DNA of 45,039 nt from Lachnospiraceae bacterium (GTDB taxonomy: Bacteria > Bacillota > Clostridia > Lachnospirales > Lachnospiraceae): assembly GCA_017440375.1 (NCBI GenBank), contig JAFSHK010000026.1:1-45039 (forward strand), written 5' to 3'. The notes under the pieces were generated by a model. The model did not search any database and was not told the DNA's origin. It saw nothing but the letters and a program-made list of their open reading frames with translations. Both the position numbers and the translations under genes were made by a program. Positions 33,331 to 42,261 of the stretch are shown piece after piece (position 1 is the first letter of the stretch; every line of letters starts with the position of its first letter).

Positions 33331-35718
33331 ATGATGCAGGAAAAATATACATATCGTAATTTGCCGATTCCGGGTGGCGGTTATGTAACAGGATTTATTT
33401 TTCATAAGAAAAAAGAGGGAGTCTTTTATATTCGAACTGATATCGGTGGCGTATATCGATTTGCGCCGGAAAGTAAGCGATGGATAAGTTTGATTGACCA
33501 TGTAACAATGGAAGATTTGAGCGAGACATTTCCGATTGCATTGGCGTTAGATGATAAGTATCCGGAACGGTTGTATATTGCGTGTGGTGTGAACAAAGAA
33601 GGGGCAGGTGTCATTGCGGTATCGGACGATTACGGAGAACATTTTTCTTATTATAAAATACCGATTCTGATTCACGGAAATTTAAACGGCAGAGGAACCG
33701 GTTATCGTTTGATTGTAGATAAAAAAGACAGTAACCGCCTGTTTTATGCAAGTCAACAGGAAGGATTATGGATTAGCAAGGACAGAGGTGCGCATTGGGA
33801 GAAAAAAGAAGCGTTTCCGGAGGACTATCTTACAATGGTTGGTCAGAGTGAGGACGGAACTGTATTATTTGTAGGATGTGCGGGTGTCACAGCAAAACGT
33901 GGTAAAAATTTGCGTGGACATAGCATGTATGTGTCCTATGACAACGGAGAAAGCTTTGAAAAATTATGGCAGCCACAAGATGGTGAAATGGAAGGTGTTA
34001 AGTTAGCCGGACTGGTAGCACAGCGTTATGCGCTGGATGAACAATATTTATATGTGACTTTTTCTGTTATGGGTAGGAATGCTTATGTTTTGGAAAATGG
34101 TTATAGCTGTGATGGAGGTAGCGTAATTGGTGGAAAAGTTGTTCGTTATCCGCTTCTGAAAACCGAGGAAGGAACTCGCTTCGGACAAGGCGAAGAAATT
34201 ACACCGGATGGCAAGCAAAAGCGAACAGATTTGGCAGAACAGGAGAAGAATGCTGAACAAAGAGATACAGCAGAACAGAATACAGATATATTGGAGCATG
34301 GTTTTGGCGGTATTGATACAACGCCTTCCATCCCCGGACTTGTTATCTGCTCTACGATTAGCAAAGAAGATGGCGATTGCATTTTCCGTTCGCTTGATTA
34401 TGGACAGACATGGAAACAGATTTTATATGATATGGAAGTAGGAAAACTGGATTTCCGTGCTTCTTATATGAAACCTTGTTACAATGGCGGGCATTCTTTG
34501 ATTCACTGGATGACGGATGTAAAAATCAATCCGTTTAATGAAAATGAGGCATGGTTTAATACCGGAACAGGTGTATTTCGTACCAAGAATCTGTTGGATG
34601 CAAGGGAAGTTATTTTCAGTGATTGGTGTGATGGTCTGGAAGAAACGGTGCATTTGAATTTATATAGTCCGCCCAAAGGAGATGTTAAGTTAATTGATAT
34701 ATTAGGAGATTTGGGCGGCTTTGCTTTTCGGGATTTGAATATACCTTGTGATAATTCTTTTGCCGATGCAGAAGGAAATCGTTACATAACCTGTATCAAT
34801 GCAGATTATTCCGATGAGAATCCCAATTTTGTAGTAGTGACACCAAGAGGAAACTGGAAAGGTAAGACGAAGGGCGGTTTGATTGTTTCCAAAGACCAGT
34901 GTCGGACGTTTGAAAGATTACCGATGCCTTTCGGAATTAGTGTCAGATTAGACGAAGCGTTACGTAGAATTGAGCAGCCGAATGTGAATAGTGGTTGGGT
35001 AGCGGTTGCACCGGATTGTCAGAAAATAGTCTGGTCAGTGGCAGAGAATATCAATCTTCCTATAGACATGGTGATTGTCAGTCAGAATGGTGGTGAAAGC
35101 TTTGAATCGGTACAGGCTTATGATTTGAACGGGATCAGAAAAGAGCAAGGAGGTTTCAAAGTTTTTTCAGACCGAATGAACAGTAATATTTTCTATGGTT
35201 TTGGAGACCATTCGGATTTTTATATCAGTTTAGATGGAGGTAAAATTTTCCGACAGAGAGCGTTGCCGATAGAAGCAAACTTCCCAGAAGTAGAGTTTTC
35301 CTTAATCGACTGTGCAAATAAGACAGAAGTACGTGGCGAAACCGGAAAGCAGGGCGTGTTCTATATGGCACTGAAGGAACACGGCCTATGGAAATTAAAG
35401 TATGATGTAGAAAAAGATGATATATGTGTTACAAAATTGAGCAGGAAAAAAGATATTTTCTATCGCTTGGGATTGGGAGTACTTCGACCGGATGGCAATT
35501 ATTACAAAGAAGACAAAGCCATCTACACTTCGGCAGTGATTGATGGAGTTTATGGTTTTTATCGTTCTGTGGATGAGGGGAAAACATTTGTCCGTTTGAA
35601 TGGAGAAAATCAGATGTTTGGGGAAATTAACAGCATGGAAGGTGATAGTCAGGTGTATGGGAGATTTTATGTGGCAACCGGAAGTCGAGGCGTGCTGTAT
35701 GGAGAACAGGAGGATTAG
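33331..35718 (+). CDS. GH74-family xyloglucanase-like protein, cytoplasmic
   Basis: This 795-aa protein is built of beta-propeller, BNR-type repeats (SDDYGEHFSYYKI, SKDRGAHWEKKE, SYDNGESFEKLW, SLDYGQTWKQIL, SQNGGESFESV, SVDEGKTFVRLN), the two seven-bladed propeller layout of GH74. The family's N-terminal GGGYVTGFIFHKKKEG..YIRTDIGGVYR holds candidate catalytic Asp37. The second catalytic block WMTDVKINPFNENEAWFNTGTGVF holds Asp396 and is the standard GH74 D-x-x-IDPFN-x-x-x-x-Y-x-TGxGI motif in slightly changed form. There is no signal peptide, so it should act on imported oligosaccharides. The ribosome binding site is AGGAGGATAGT. It is the first gene of an operon with a GH31 and a histidine kinase. 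Confidence 0.82.
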   Translation: MMQEKYTYRNLPIPGGGYVTGFIFHKKKEGVFYIRTDIGGVYRFAPESKRWISLIDHVTMEDLSETFPIALALDDKYPERLYIACGVNKEGAGVIAVSDDYGEHFSYYKIPILIHGNLNGRGTGYRLIVDKKDSNRLFYASQQEGLWISKDRGAHWEKKEAFPEDYLTMVGQSEDGTVLFVGCAGVTAKRGKNLRGHSMYVSYDNGESFEKLWQPQDGEMEGVKLAGLVAQRYALDEQYLYVTFSVMGRNAYVLENGYSCDGGSVIGGKVVRYPLLKTEEGTRFGQGEEITPDGKQKRTDLAEQEKNAEQRDTAEQNTDILEHGFGGIDTTPSIPGLVICSTISKEDGDCIFRSLDYGQTWKQILYDMEVGKLDFRASYMKPCYNGGHSLIHWMTDVKINPFNENEAWFNTGTGVFRTKNLLDAREVIFSDWCDGLEETVHLNLYSPPKGDVKLIDILGDLGGFAFRDLNIPCDNSFADAEGNRYITCINADYSDENPNFVVVTPRGNWKGKTKGGLIVSKDQCRTFERLPMPFGISVRLDEALRRIEQPNVNSGWVAVAPDCQKIVWSVAENINLPIDMVIVSQNGGESFESVQAYDLNGIRKEQGGFKVFSDRMNSNIFYGFGDHSDFYISLDGGKIFRQRALPIEANFPEVEFSLIDCANKTEVRGETGKQGVFYMALKEHGLWKLKYDVEKDDICVTKLSRKKDIFYRLGLGVLRPDGNYYKEDKAIYTSAVIDGVYGFYRSVDEGKTFVRLNGENQMFGEINSMEGDSQVYGRFYVATGSRGVLYGEQED

Positions 35719-35720
35719 CG

Positions 35721-37790
35721 ATGCATTTGGAGCAGGATGGAAAGAGATTGTTAATAAAAGAAGGTATGGCGCAGGTGTGGATTGAGCCGTGGGGGCCGAA
35801 TTCTTTGCGTGTGCGTATGACAAAAGAGGCACAGATGGATGCCAATGATTGGGCACTTACAGAGAAGATGCCGGAAACAGATGTGCAGATTTCTTTTGAG
35901 GAACTGGATGTTACAGACCCATGGTATAAGACTGAAGAATATGCGAAATATCATCAGAAGGGTATACAGGCAACCCTTGTAAATGGTAAAATTACAGCAA
36001 AGGTTTCCCATGAAGGTTGGATAAGTTTCTATAATCAGAAGGGGGAACTTCTGACAGAAGAATATTGGCGAAACCGCAATCGTATTAATCGTTACTGTGT
36101 ACCGCTTCGCATCGATGGTAGAGAGTTAAAACCGATTCAGGGAAGTACTGATTATACATTAACAGCGCGTTTTGAGGCTTTTGATGACGAGAAAATCTTT
36201 GGTATGGGACAATATCAGGAGAAAAATATGAATAAGAAAGGCGCAATTCTGGAACTGGCACATCGCAACAGTCAGGCGAGCGTTCCTTTTATGGTATCGA
36301 GCAGAGGCTATGGTTTCTTGTGGAATAATCCGGCTATCGGTACAGCTATTTTCGGTGCGAACAAAACGGAATGGTATGCGCAGAGTACCAAGAAACTGGA
36401 TTATTTCATTACCGCAGGCGATACACCGGCAGAAATTGAGGAACAGTATTCCCTTGCAACGGGAAGAACACCGATGATGCCGGAATATGGTATGGGTTAT
36501 TGGCAGTGCAAATTACGTTATCGCAATCAGGAAGAACTTCTTACAGTTGCAAGAGAACATAAAAGAAGAGGTCTTCCGATGGATGCCATTGTAGTTGATT
36601 TCTTCCATTGGACCAGACAGGGTGATTTCAAATTTGAGCCAAGAGATTGGCCGGATCCGGATGCTATGGTTCAAGAGTTAAAAGAAATGGGAATTGAAAC
36701 GGTTGTTTCGGTCTGGCCAACGATTGATGAACAGAGCGAAAACTTTGGCAAGATGGCAGAAAATGGTTATTTAGTAAATTGTGATAGAGGTAATTCCAAT
36801 CATATGACTTGGATGGGCAATACGATTTTCTATGATGCAACGCATCCGGGAGCGCAGAAATTTGTGTGGGAGCGTTGCAAAGAAAATTATTATAAAAAAG
36901 GTATCCGTTGCTTTTGGTTAGATGAGGCGGAACCGGAATACGGACCGTATGATTTTGACAATTACCGTTATTATGAAGGAACGGCGTTGCAGTGTACAAA
37001 TCGCTATCCGGTAGGCTATGCGAAAGGTTTCTATGAAGGCTTGCAAGCAGAAGGCGAAACGGAGATTATGAGTCTGGTACGTTGTGCATGGGCAGGTAGT
37101 CAGAAATATGGTGTATTGACCTGGTCCGGTGATATATATTCTTCTTTCCGTTCTATGCGTGAGCAGTTACAGGCAGGACTGAATATGGGAATGGCAGGAA
37201 TACCGTGGTGGACTTCCGACATTGGTGGTTTCTTAGGCGGTGATATTTCTGATGAGCATTTCAAAGAACTTTTGGTGCGTTGGTTTGCATGGGGTGCTTT
37301 CTGTCCGGTCTTCCGTATGCATGGAGAGCGTTCGCCCTGGTATGAAAGAGAACAGGAATACATAAATGGTGTCAGACAGCTTACCAGTGGACAGGACAAC
37401 GAAGTATGGAGTTTCGGTGAGGATAACTACCAGATTTTGTCGAAGTATTTGTTCATTCGTGAAAGACTTCGCCCGTACATTCGCGAGTGCATGAAAGCTG
37501 CCAGTGAAAAAGGTGCGCCGGTGATGCGCCCGATGTTCTATGACTTCCCAGAAGACAAGAAGGCATGGGAAATAGAAGATGCTTATATGTTTGGACCGGA
37601 TTTACTGGTAGCTCCGGTGATGGAAGAAGGCCTTCGGGAAAGAACGATTTATTTGCCGATGGGCTGTAAATGGACCGATGCTTATACAAAGAAGGTATAT
37701 GAAGGTGGACAGCAGGTAGTTGTTCCGGCGCCGCTTGATGTTATTCCGGTTATGATAAGAGAAGGAAAACAATACGAAATTTATGAGTAA
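35721..37790 (+). CDS. GH31 alpha-glucosidase/alpha-xylosidase
   Basis: This 689-aa GH31 enzyme is of a different subgroup from the YicI-type gene nearby. The barrel carries nucleophile Asp401 in CFWLDEAEPEYG, acid/base Asp471 in LTWSGDIYSSF, and the substrate-binding RMHGERSPW block; a C-terminal beta-sandwich (KWTDAYTKKVYEGGQQVVV) follows. The WLDEAEPE form is common among XylS-like alpha-xylosidases and alpha-glucosidases, so xylosidase activity is likely but not certain. It is cytoplasmic. It starts 2 bases after the GH74 stop behind AGGAGGATT and overlaps the histidine kinase by 8 bases, so all three are co-expressed. Confidence 0.92.
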   Translation: MHLEQDGKRLLIKEGMAQVWIEPWGPNSLRVRMTKEAQMDANDWALTEKMPETDVQISFEELDVTDPWYKTEEYAKYHQKGIQATLVNGKITAKVSHEGWISFYNQKGELLTEEYWRNRNRINRYCVPLRIDGRELKPIQGSTDYTLTARFEAFDDEKIFGMGQYQEKNMNKKGAILELAHRNSQASVPFMVSSRGYGFLWNNPAIGTAIFGANKTEWYAQSTKKLDYFITAGDTPAEIEEQYSLATGRTPMMPEYGMGYWQCKLRYRNQEELLTVAREHKRRGLPMDAIVVDFFHWTRQGDFKFEPRDWPDPDAMVQELKEMGIETVVSVWPTIDEQSENFGKMAENGYLVNCDRGNSNHMTWMGNTIFYDATHPGAQKFVWERCKENYYKKGIRCFWLDEAEPEYGPYDFDNYRYYEGTALQCTNRYPVGYAKGFYEGLQAEGETEIMSLVRCAWAGSQKYGVLTWSGDIYSSFRSMREQLQAGLNMGMAGIPWWTSDIGGFLGGDISDEHFKELLVRWFAWGAFCPVFRMHGERSPWYEREQEYINGVRQLTSGQDNEVWSFGEDNYQILSKYLFIRERLRPYIRECMKAASEKGAPVMRPMFYDFPEDKKAWEIEDAYMFGPDLLVAPVMEEGLRERTIYLPMGCKWTDAYTKKVYEGGQQVVVPAPLDVIPVMIREGKQYEIYE

Positions 37791-39594
37791 AAAAGCAAAA
37801 TTGACGAAGATATTTAATAAGGCAACTATTAAACAACAGCTATACACGGTATATGCTGTTGTTGTAGTTGTGCCGATTATTTTGATTGGTATGTTTCTAT
37901 TAATCAATAACTATCGACTGATGACAGATTATCATAGAGATTTGCTGGAATCGGATAATCTTCGCGTACGTAATATTTTGTTTGAAATAACAACTCAGAT
38001 TTATAATATTTCAGAGAATATTTCATTCGAACCAGATTTGCAGGGACTATTAATAGAGGATTTTGTAAGAGAGGAAGACTATCAGGAGACTGTTAATAAT
38101 ATTAGTGTTTTGGATGCTTTCGAGGGAAATTATACGGAAATCAGTGAGATTTCTATTTATACAGATAATCCGTCCCTTAATAATTATAAGCAGTTTGTGA
38201 AAGTGACGGATGAAGTTGCAAAGGAAGCATGGTATCAGAAGGCTATTTCGCAGTCAGGTGTTTTCTGGGAAGGTATGTCATGGAAGGATGAGCATGAAAA
38301 TGAATATTGGAATTTATGTTTGATAAGAAAAATTCCGCTTGTAAATTCGCCTTATCATGCAGTGCTTGTGATTCGCATTAGCGATAACTATTTAAGAACC
38401 CGTATAGATAGTAGTGAATATATTAATATGGCTTCGGTAGATGAGGGAGTATTTTTTTACAGCTCGGACAGAAAACAATATGGTGCAAAACAAATGTTGC
38501 CGATTAATTACGATGAACCTTATTATCAATATATGGGAAATACAGATTGGGAAGGAAGCAGGTGCTTTGTAAATGTTTCTACCTTGCATACATATCAGTC
38601 GGATTCTAAAATTTATATTTGTACTTTAAACGAACAGGGCTATCAGAGTATAAAGCACATTTTGAGTATTTGTGTTACCATTATTCTGGTTGCGATTTTG
38701 GTACCCGGTATTATGATTCATATTTTTACCAACTATTTTACCGGTAGAGTGAATGTACTTCGTCAGGAAATGCACAAGGCCAGTAAACAGGATTATGAAT
38801 TGATTCCTACTTTTCAAGGAAATGATGAACTTTCGGAAGCTTTTGCAGATTTACAGATTATGGTGCAGAATATCAAAGAACAGGAAGCGAAAGTATATGA
38901 AGCACAGATTAATGAAAAAGAGTTGATGATTCAGCAACAGGATATGGAATTTAAAATGTTGGCAAATCAGATTAATCCGCATTTCTTATATAACACTTTG
39001 GAAACAATTCGTATGAAAGCTTTTACGGCAGGGGATAAACAAGTTGCGACTGCAATTAAGTTGCTTGGTAAATCAATGCGCTATGTTTTGGAGAATACAG
39101 GAACAACGTTTACAACAATGGAAGAAGAGTTGAATCATGTAGAAATCTATATGAAGATACAAGAACTTCGTTTTGGTGACAGAATCCATTATGAGAAACA
39201 AGTAGAAGAAGGATTAGATTTGACACGGTATAAAATTTTACCACTTTTGCTTCAACCGGTTGCTGAGAACGCTATTGTGCATGGTTTGGATGAAATGGAG
39301 ACAGGTGGAAAAATCGTATTATCTGTCTATAAAAAGAAGATGGATGAAAGAGAATTGTTATTTGTAGATGTAACAGACAATGGTTGTGGAATGGAAGAGG
39401 AGGAGCTTGAAAAGCTTCGTAAAGATATTGAGATCAAAGATATGAGTCGAAGTAAGAGTATTGGTATGTACAATATCAATCAGAGAATTAAGCTGAATTT
39501 TGGGGAGAATTACCGTATTCATGTTTATTCTGAACCAAGGAAAGGAACGACGGTACGATTGATATTTCCGATAGAAATGATGATGCAAGGATAA
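37783..39594 (+). CDS. YesM-family sensor histidine kinase
   Basis: This 603-aa membrane kinase has a transmembrane segment near residues 22-45, a large extracellular dCache-like sensor (about 46-285), a second transmembrane segment near 288-312, and a HAMP-type linker. The His_kinase motif LANQINPHFLYNTLETIRMKA carries phospho-acceptor His400, and a HATPase_c domain (PLLLQPVAENAIVHGL, DNGCGM, GIGMYNINQRI) follows. This type pairs with AraC-family YesN response regulators and senses extracellular sugars. The start overlaps the GH31 stop (ATGAGTAA). Unusually, no response regulator lies next to it on either side in the window. Confidence 0.93.
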   Translation: MSKKAKLTKIFNKATIKQQLYTVYAVVVVVPIILIGMFLLINNYRLMTDYHRDLLESDNLRVRNILFEITTQIYNISENISFEPDLQGLLIEDFVREEDYQETVNNISVLDAFEGNYTEISEISIYTDNPSLNNYKQFVKVTDEVAKEAWYQKAISQSGVFWEGMSWKDEHENEYWNLCLIRKIPLVNSPYHAVLVIRISDNYLRTRIDSSEYINMASVDEGVFFYSSDRKQYGAKQMLPINYDEPYYQYMGNTDWEGSRCFVNVSTLHTYQSDSKIYICTLNEQGYQSIKHILSICVTIILVAILVPGIMIHIFTNYFTGRVNVLRQEMHKASKQDYELIPTFQGNDELSEAFADLQIMVQNIKEQEAKVYEAQINEKELMIQQQDMEFKMLANQINPHFLYNTLETIRMKAFTAGDKQVATAIKLLGKSMRYVLENTGTTFTTMEEELNHVEIYMKIQELRFGDRIHYEKQVEEGLDLTRYKILPLLLQPVAENAIVHGLDEMETGGKIVLSVYKKKMDERELLFVDVTDNGCGMEEEELEKLRKDIEIKDMSRSKSIGMYNINQRIKLNFGENYRIHVYSEPRKGTTVRLIFPIEMMMQG

Positions 39595-39661
39595 AAAAAT
39601 GACTGTATTTTTAATCCATTATTTAAGGTATTTTAATTTTTTTCATTAAATTATAATAAGT

Positions 39662-39709
39662 ACATCATAGGAAATATGAAATTTCCTGTGGTGTATTTTT
39701 CTTTATGGC
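39662..39709 (+). terminator. Terminator after the histidine kinase gene
   Basis: ACATCATAGGAAAT, loop ATGA, ATTTCCTGTGGTGT, then ATTTTTCTTT: a 14-bp stem with a few G-U pairs. TATAAT at 39652-39657 stands just before it, so an attenuated leader for the transporter operon is also possible. Confidence 0.72.
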
Positions 39710-39774
39710 GGATTAAGAAAGTGCTCGCAGGGATATTTTTTATTTCTGGTAGATTTGAGAAAGGATGAAATGAT

Positions 39775-41226
39775 ATGAGTGAAAGTAAAACTGCAAGAGA
39801 AAAAGTAGCGGATAAACTTTATATAATTATCCGAATTGCCATTCTCGTTTCCGTGGTATTCCTTTTCATTCCGGGGCTGAACCCGGCCAGAATCAGTGGA
39901 CTGATTAACAGAAACCTGTCCTTATTTACATCAGGTCTTTCTTATTCCACATTGGTTGACGGTTTTGGTAGAGCTTTCAAAAAGGAATGGGTAGATCCGG
40001 CAACGATGAAATTGGTATATGCTTCTGCACTTTGTATGTGTCTTGGTATTGCGGCACAGGTAGCAGGTGGTTGTATGTCACTTGGTAACAGAAAATTTAA
40101 ATGTCTTGGTAATTGGATTACACTAATCGGAAGTGCGATAGAAGTTGTTTGTATGAGTGGTATCTATATCGCATACGGACAGATTGCACAGACTCCGAAA
40201 CCGAAAAAAGTGGAACCGATTTTTCCGGATGGTTTCTGGGTAATCTTTGCAGTTGGTATTACACTTTTAGTTCTTTCGTTAGTGCAGAGTTTTCTATTGC
40301 CGAAAGCAGCGAAAGAAGATAAATATGAAATGGAGTCAAAATATAAGTTGTTCTTGATGTTTATGCCATTCCTCGCATTGGTAGGAGTGTTCTCCTACCT
40401 TCCGTTGTGGGGATGGAGATATGCCTTCTTTGATTACAAAGTAGGTGATACCTTGAGCATGGATAACTTCGTAGGTTTTAAATGGTTTACAGAGTTGATT
40501 AAAAATCCGGCAACTGTCAGAGATATTGTTCGAGTATTAAAAAATACGCTGGCAATGAGTGGTTTGGGAATTTTAACAAGCTGGCTTCCAATGGCATTTG
40601 CAATTTTCTTATCTGAAATGAAGAATTTGCGTTTTAGAAGATTCGTACAGACCTTTACAACGGTACCGAACTTCATTAGCTGGGTACTTGTGTATGCGAT
40701 TGCATTTTGTATTTTCTCTACTGATGGTTTTATTAGTAGCATTATGGTAAATCTTGGTATATGGGATCAAGGTGTCAATATGCTCATGAACGGTGACCAT
40801 ACATGGATTAAGATGCTTGCATGGGGATTATGGAAAGGAATCGGTTGGAGTGCCATTATTTACATAGCAGCAATTTCCGGCATTGATAAACAGCTTTATG
40901 AAGCGGCTACGGTAGATGGTGCAGGAAGATTTCAGAGAATGTGGCACATTACTGTACCGGGACTTATCCCGACCTTCTGTGTATTGCTTCTGATGTCGGT
41001 TGCAAATATTTTGAGTAATGGTATGGATCAGTACTTAGTATTTGAAAATGCAACCAATACAGATGCCATCATGGTATTGGATTTATATGTATACAAACTA
41101 GGTATTGGTAAAGGTTCTATTTCTCTTACAACTGTTATCAGTATGCTGAAGTCAATTATCAGTGTTGTATTGTTGTTCCTTGCTAACGGAGTTTCTAAAG
41201 CAGTCCGTGGCGAGAGTATTGTATAG
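39775..41226 (+). CDS. Carbohydrate ABC transporter permease (LplB-like) with extra N-terminal membrane region
   Basis: The C-terminal part (residues about 190-483) is a standard sugar-importer permease of the LplB/YteP family: six hydrophobic helices and the ATPase-contact EAA loop in YEAATVDGAGRFQRMWHITVPGLI. The first about 180 residues are an added region with roughly four hydrophobic segments (IIRIAILVSVVFLFIPGLN; CMCLGIAAQVAGG; LIGSAIEVVCMSGIYI; FWVIFAVGITLLVLSLV). Normal family length is near 300 aa, so this is a real extension and no obvious frameshift fusion. The start follows AGAAAGGATGAAATGAT. It is the first gene of a permease-permease-binding protein group; no ATPase is encoded nearby, as is usual where a shared MsmK-type ATPase is used. 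Confidence 0.9.
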   Translation: MSESKTAREKVADKLYIIIRIAILVSVVFLFIPGLNPARISGLINRNLSLFTSGLSYSTLVDGFGRAFKKEWVDPATMKLVYASALCMCLGIAAQVAGGCMSLGNRKFKCLGNWITLIGSAIEVVCMSGIYIAYGQIAQTPKPKKVEPIFPDGFWVIFAVGITLLVLSLVQSFLLPKAAKEDKYEMESKYKLFLMFMPFLALVGVFSYLPLWGWRYAFFDYKVGDTLSMDNFVGFKWFTELIKNPATVRDIVRVLKNTLAMSGLGILTSWLPMAFAIFLSEMKNLRFRRFVQTFTTVPNFISWVLVYAIAFCIFSTDGFISSIMVNLGIWDQGVNMLMNGDHTWIKMLAWGLWKGIGWSAIIYIAAISGIDKQLYEAATVDGAGRFQRMWHITVPGLIPTFCVLLLMSVANILSNGMDQYLVFENATNTDAIMVLDLYVYKLGIGKGSISLTTVISMLKSIISVVLLFLANGVSKAVRGESIV

Positions 41227-41237
41227 GAGGTGGAAGT

Positions 41238-42203
41238 ATGGCAAAGACAGCGCAGGAAAAAGCGGACTTAAAAGCAGAGAAGCTTTATAAAAAGGCGCAT
41301 AAGCAAAAATTTAAAGCGACACCGGGCGATATTGTATTTAATGTCATTAATTATCTGGTGTTTGGATTGTTTACTTTAGCTTGTATTTTCCCTTTCTACT
41401 ATTTGTTTATCAATACAATTAGTGATAATGATTTGGTAATTAAAGGTTTGATTAACTTTGTACCAAGAGGAATTAATCTGGATAATTACAAAGCATTATT
41501 GAATGTAAGTGATTTGTCCAATGCCTTCATTGTATCTGTCAGCAGAACTATTATTGGTACTGCACTGATGGTATTAGCATCCGGATTTGTGGGTTATCTG
41601 GTAACGAAACATGAGATGTGGGGCAGAAAGTTCTGGTATCGTTTTTTGGTTATTACCATGTACTTCAATGCAGGTCTTATTCCTTGGTTTATGAATATGC
41701 AGATGTTAGGTTTGACCAATACATTTATGGCATATATCATTCCCGGTATTGTAGCACCTTATAATATTATTCTTGTAAAAACGTACATTGAGTCCATTCC
41801 GGCTGAGTTGGAAGAAAGTGCTCAGATGGACGGAGCAACTTACATGACAGTATTTCGTAAGATTATCTGGCCGCTTAGTAAACCGATTTTGGCAACCATT
41901 GCTATCTTTGGTGCGGTAGCTAACTGGAACTCCTTTACAGATTCTTTGATGCTGATGCAGTCAGCACCAGAGCTGTACACTTTACAGCATCGATTGTATA
42001 TCTATTTGAATCAGTCATCTAATTTAAGTGCTCTTATGGAATCTGGCGGACAGGTCAGCGATGCGGCTCTTAAGTCAGCACTGAGTGGCAAGGTAATTAA
42101 ATACACTATTTCGATGGTAACGGTTATTCCTATTTTAGTAGTATATCCGTTTATGCAGCGGTATTTTGAAGAAGGTATTATGTTAGGCGCAGTGAAAGGT
42201 TAG
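41238..42203 (+). CDS. Carbohydrate ABC transporter permease (LplC/YtcP-like)
   Basis: This is the second permease subunit, 321 aa, six predicted membrane helices after a basic head (KAEKLYKKAHKQKFKATPGD). The EAA loop reads ELEESAQMDGATYMTVFRKI, and the C-terminus YPFMQRYFEEGIMLGAVKG is the family's typical tail. It starts 11 bases after the first permease behind TAGGAGGTGGAAGT. With the upstream permease and downstream lipoprotein it makes the membrane and capture parts of an oligosaccharide importer of the LplABC type. Confidence 0.94.
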   Translation: MAKTAQEKADLKAEKLYKKAHKQKFKATPGDIVFNVINYLVFGLFTLACIFPFYYLFINTISDNDLVIKGLINFVPRGINLDNYKALLNVSDLSNAFIVSVSRTIIGTALMVLASGFVGYLVTKHEMWGRKFWYRFLVITMYFNAGLIPWFMNMQMLGLTNTFMAYIIPGIVAPYNIILVKTYIESIPAELEESAQMDGATYMTVFRKIIWPLSKPILATIAIFGAVANWNSFTDSLMLMQSAPELYTLQHRLYIYLNQSSNLSALMESGGQVSDAALKSALSGKVIKYTISMVTVIPILVVYPFMQRYFEEGIMLGAVKG

Positions 42204-42261
42204 GTGTTAATCCGCAGAGCGGTTTTTATTAAACACAATGATTAAGGAGGAAGAAAAAGGT

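Noticed and set aside
42212-42230. CCGC-AGA-GCGG followed by TTTTTATT before the binding-protein gene
   Set aside because: A 4-bp stem with a 3-base loop is too weak to call a terminator. It might modulate expression but cannot be supported.
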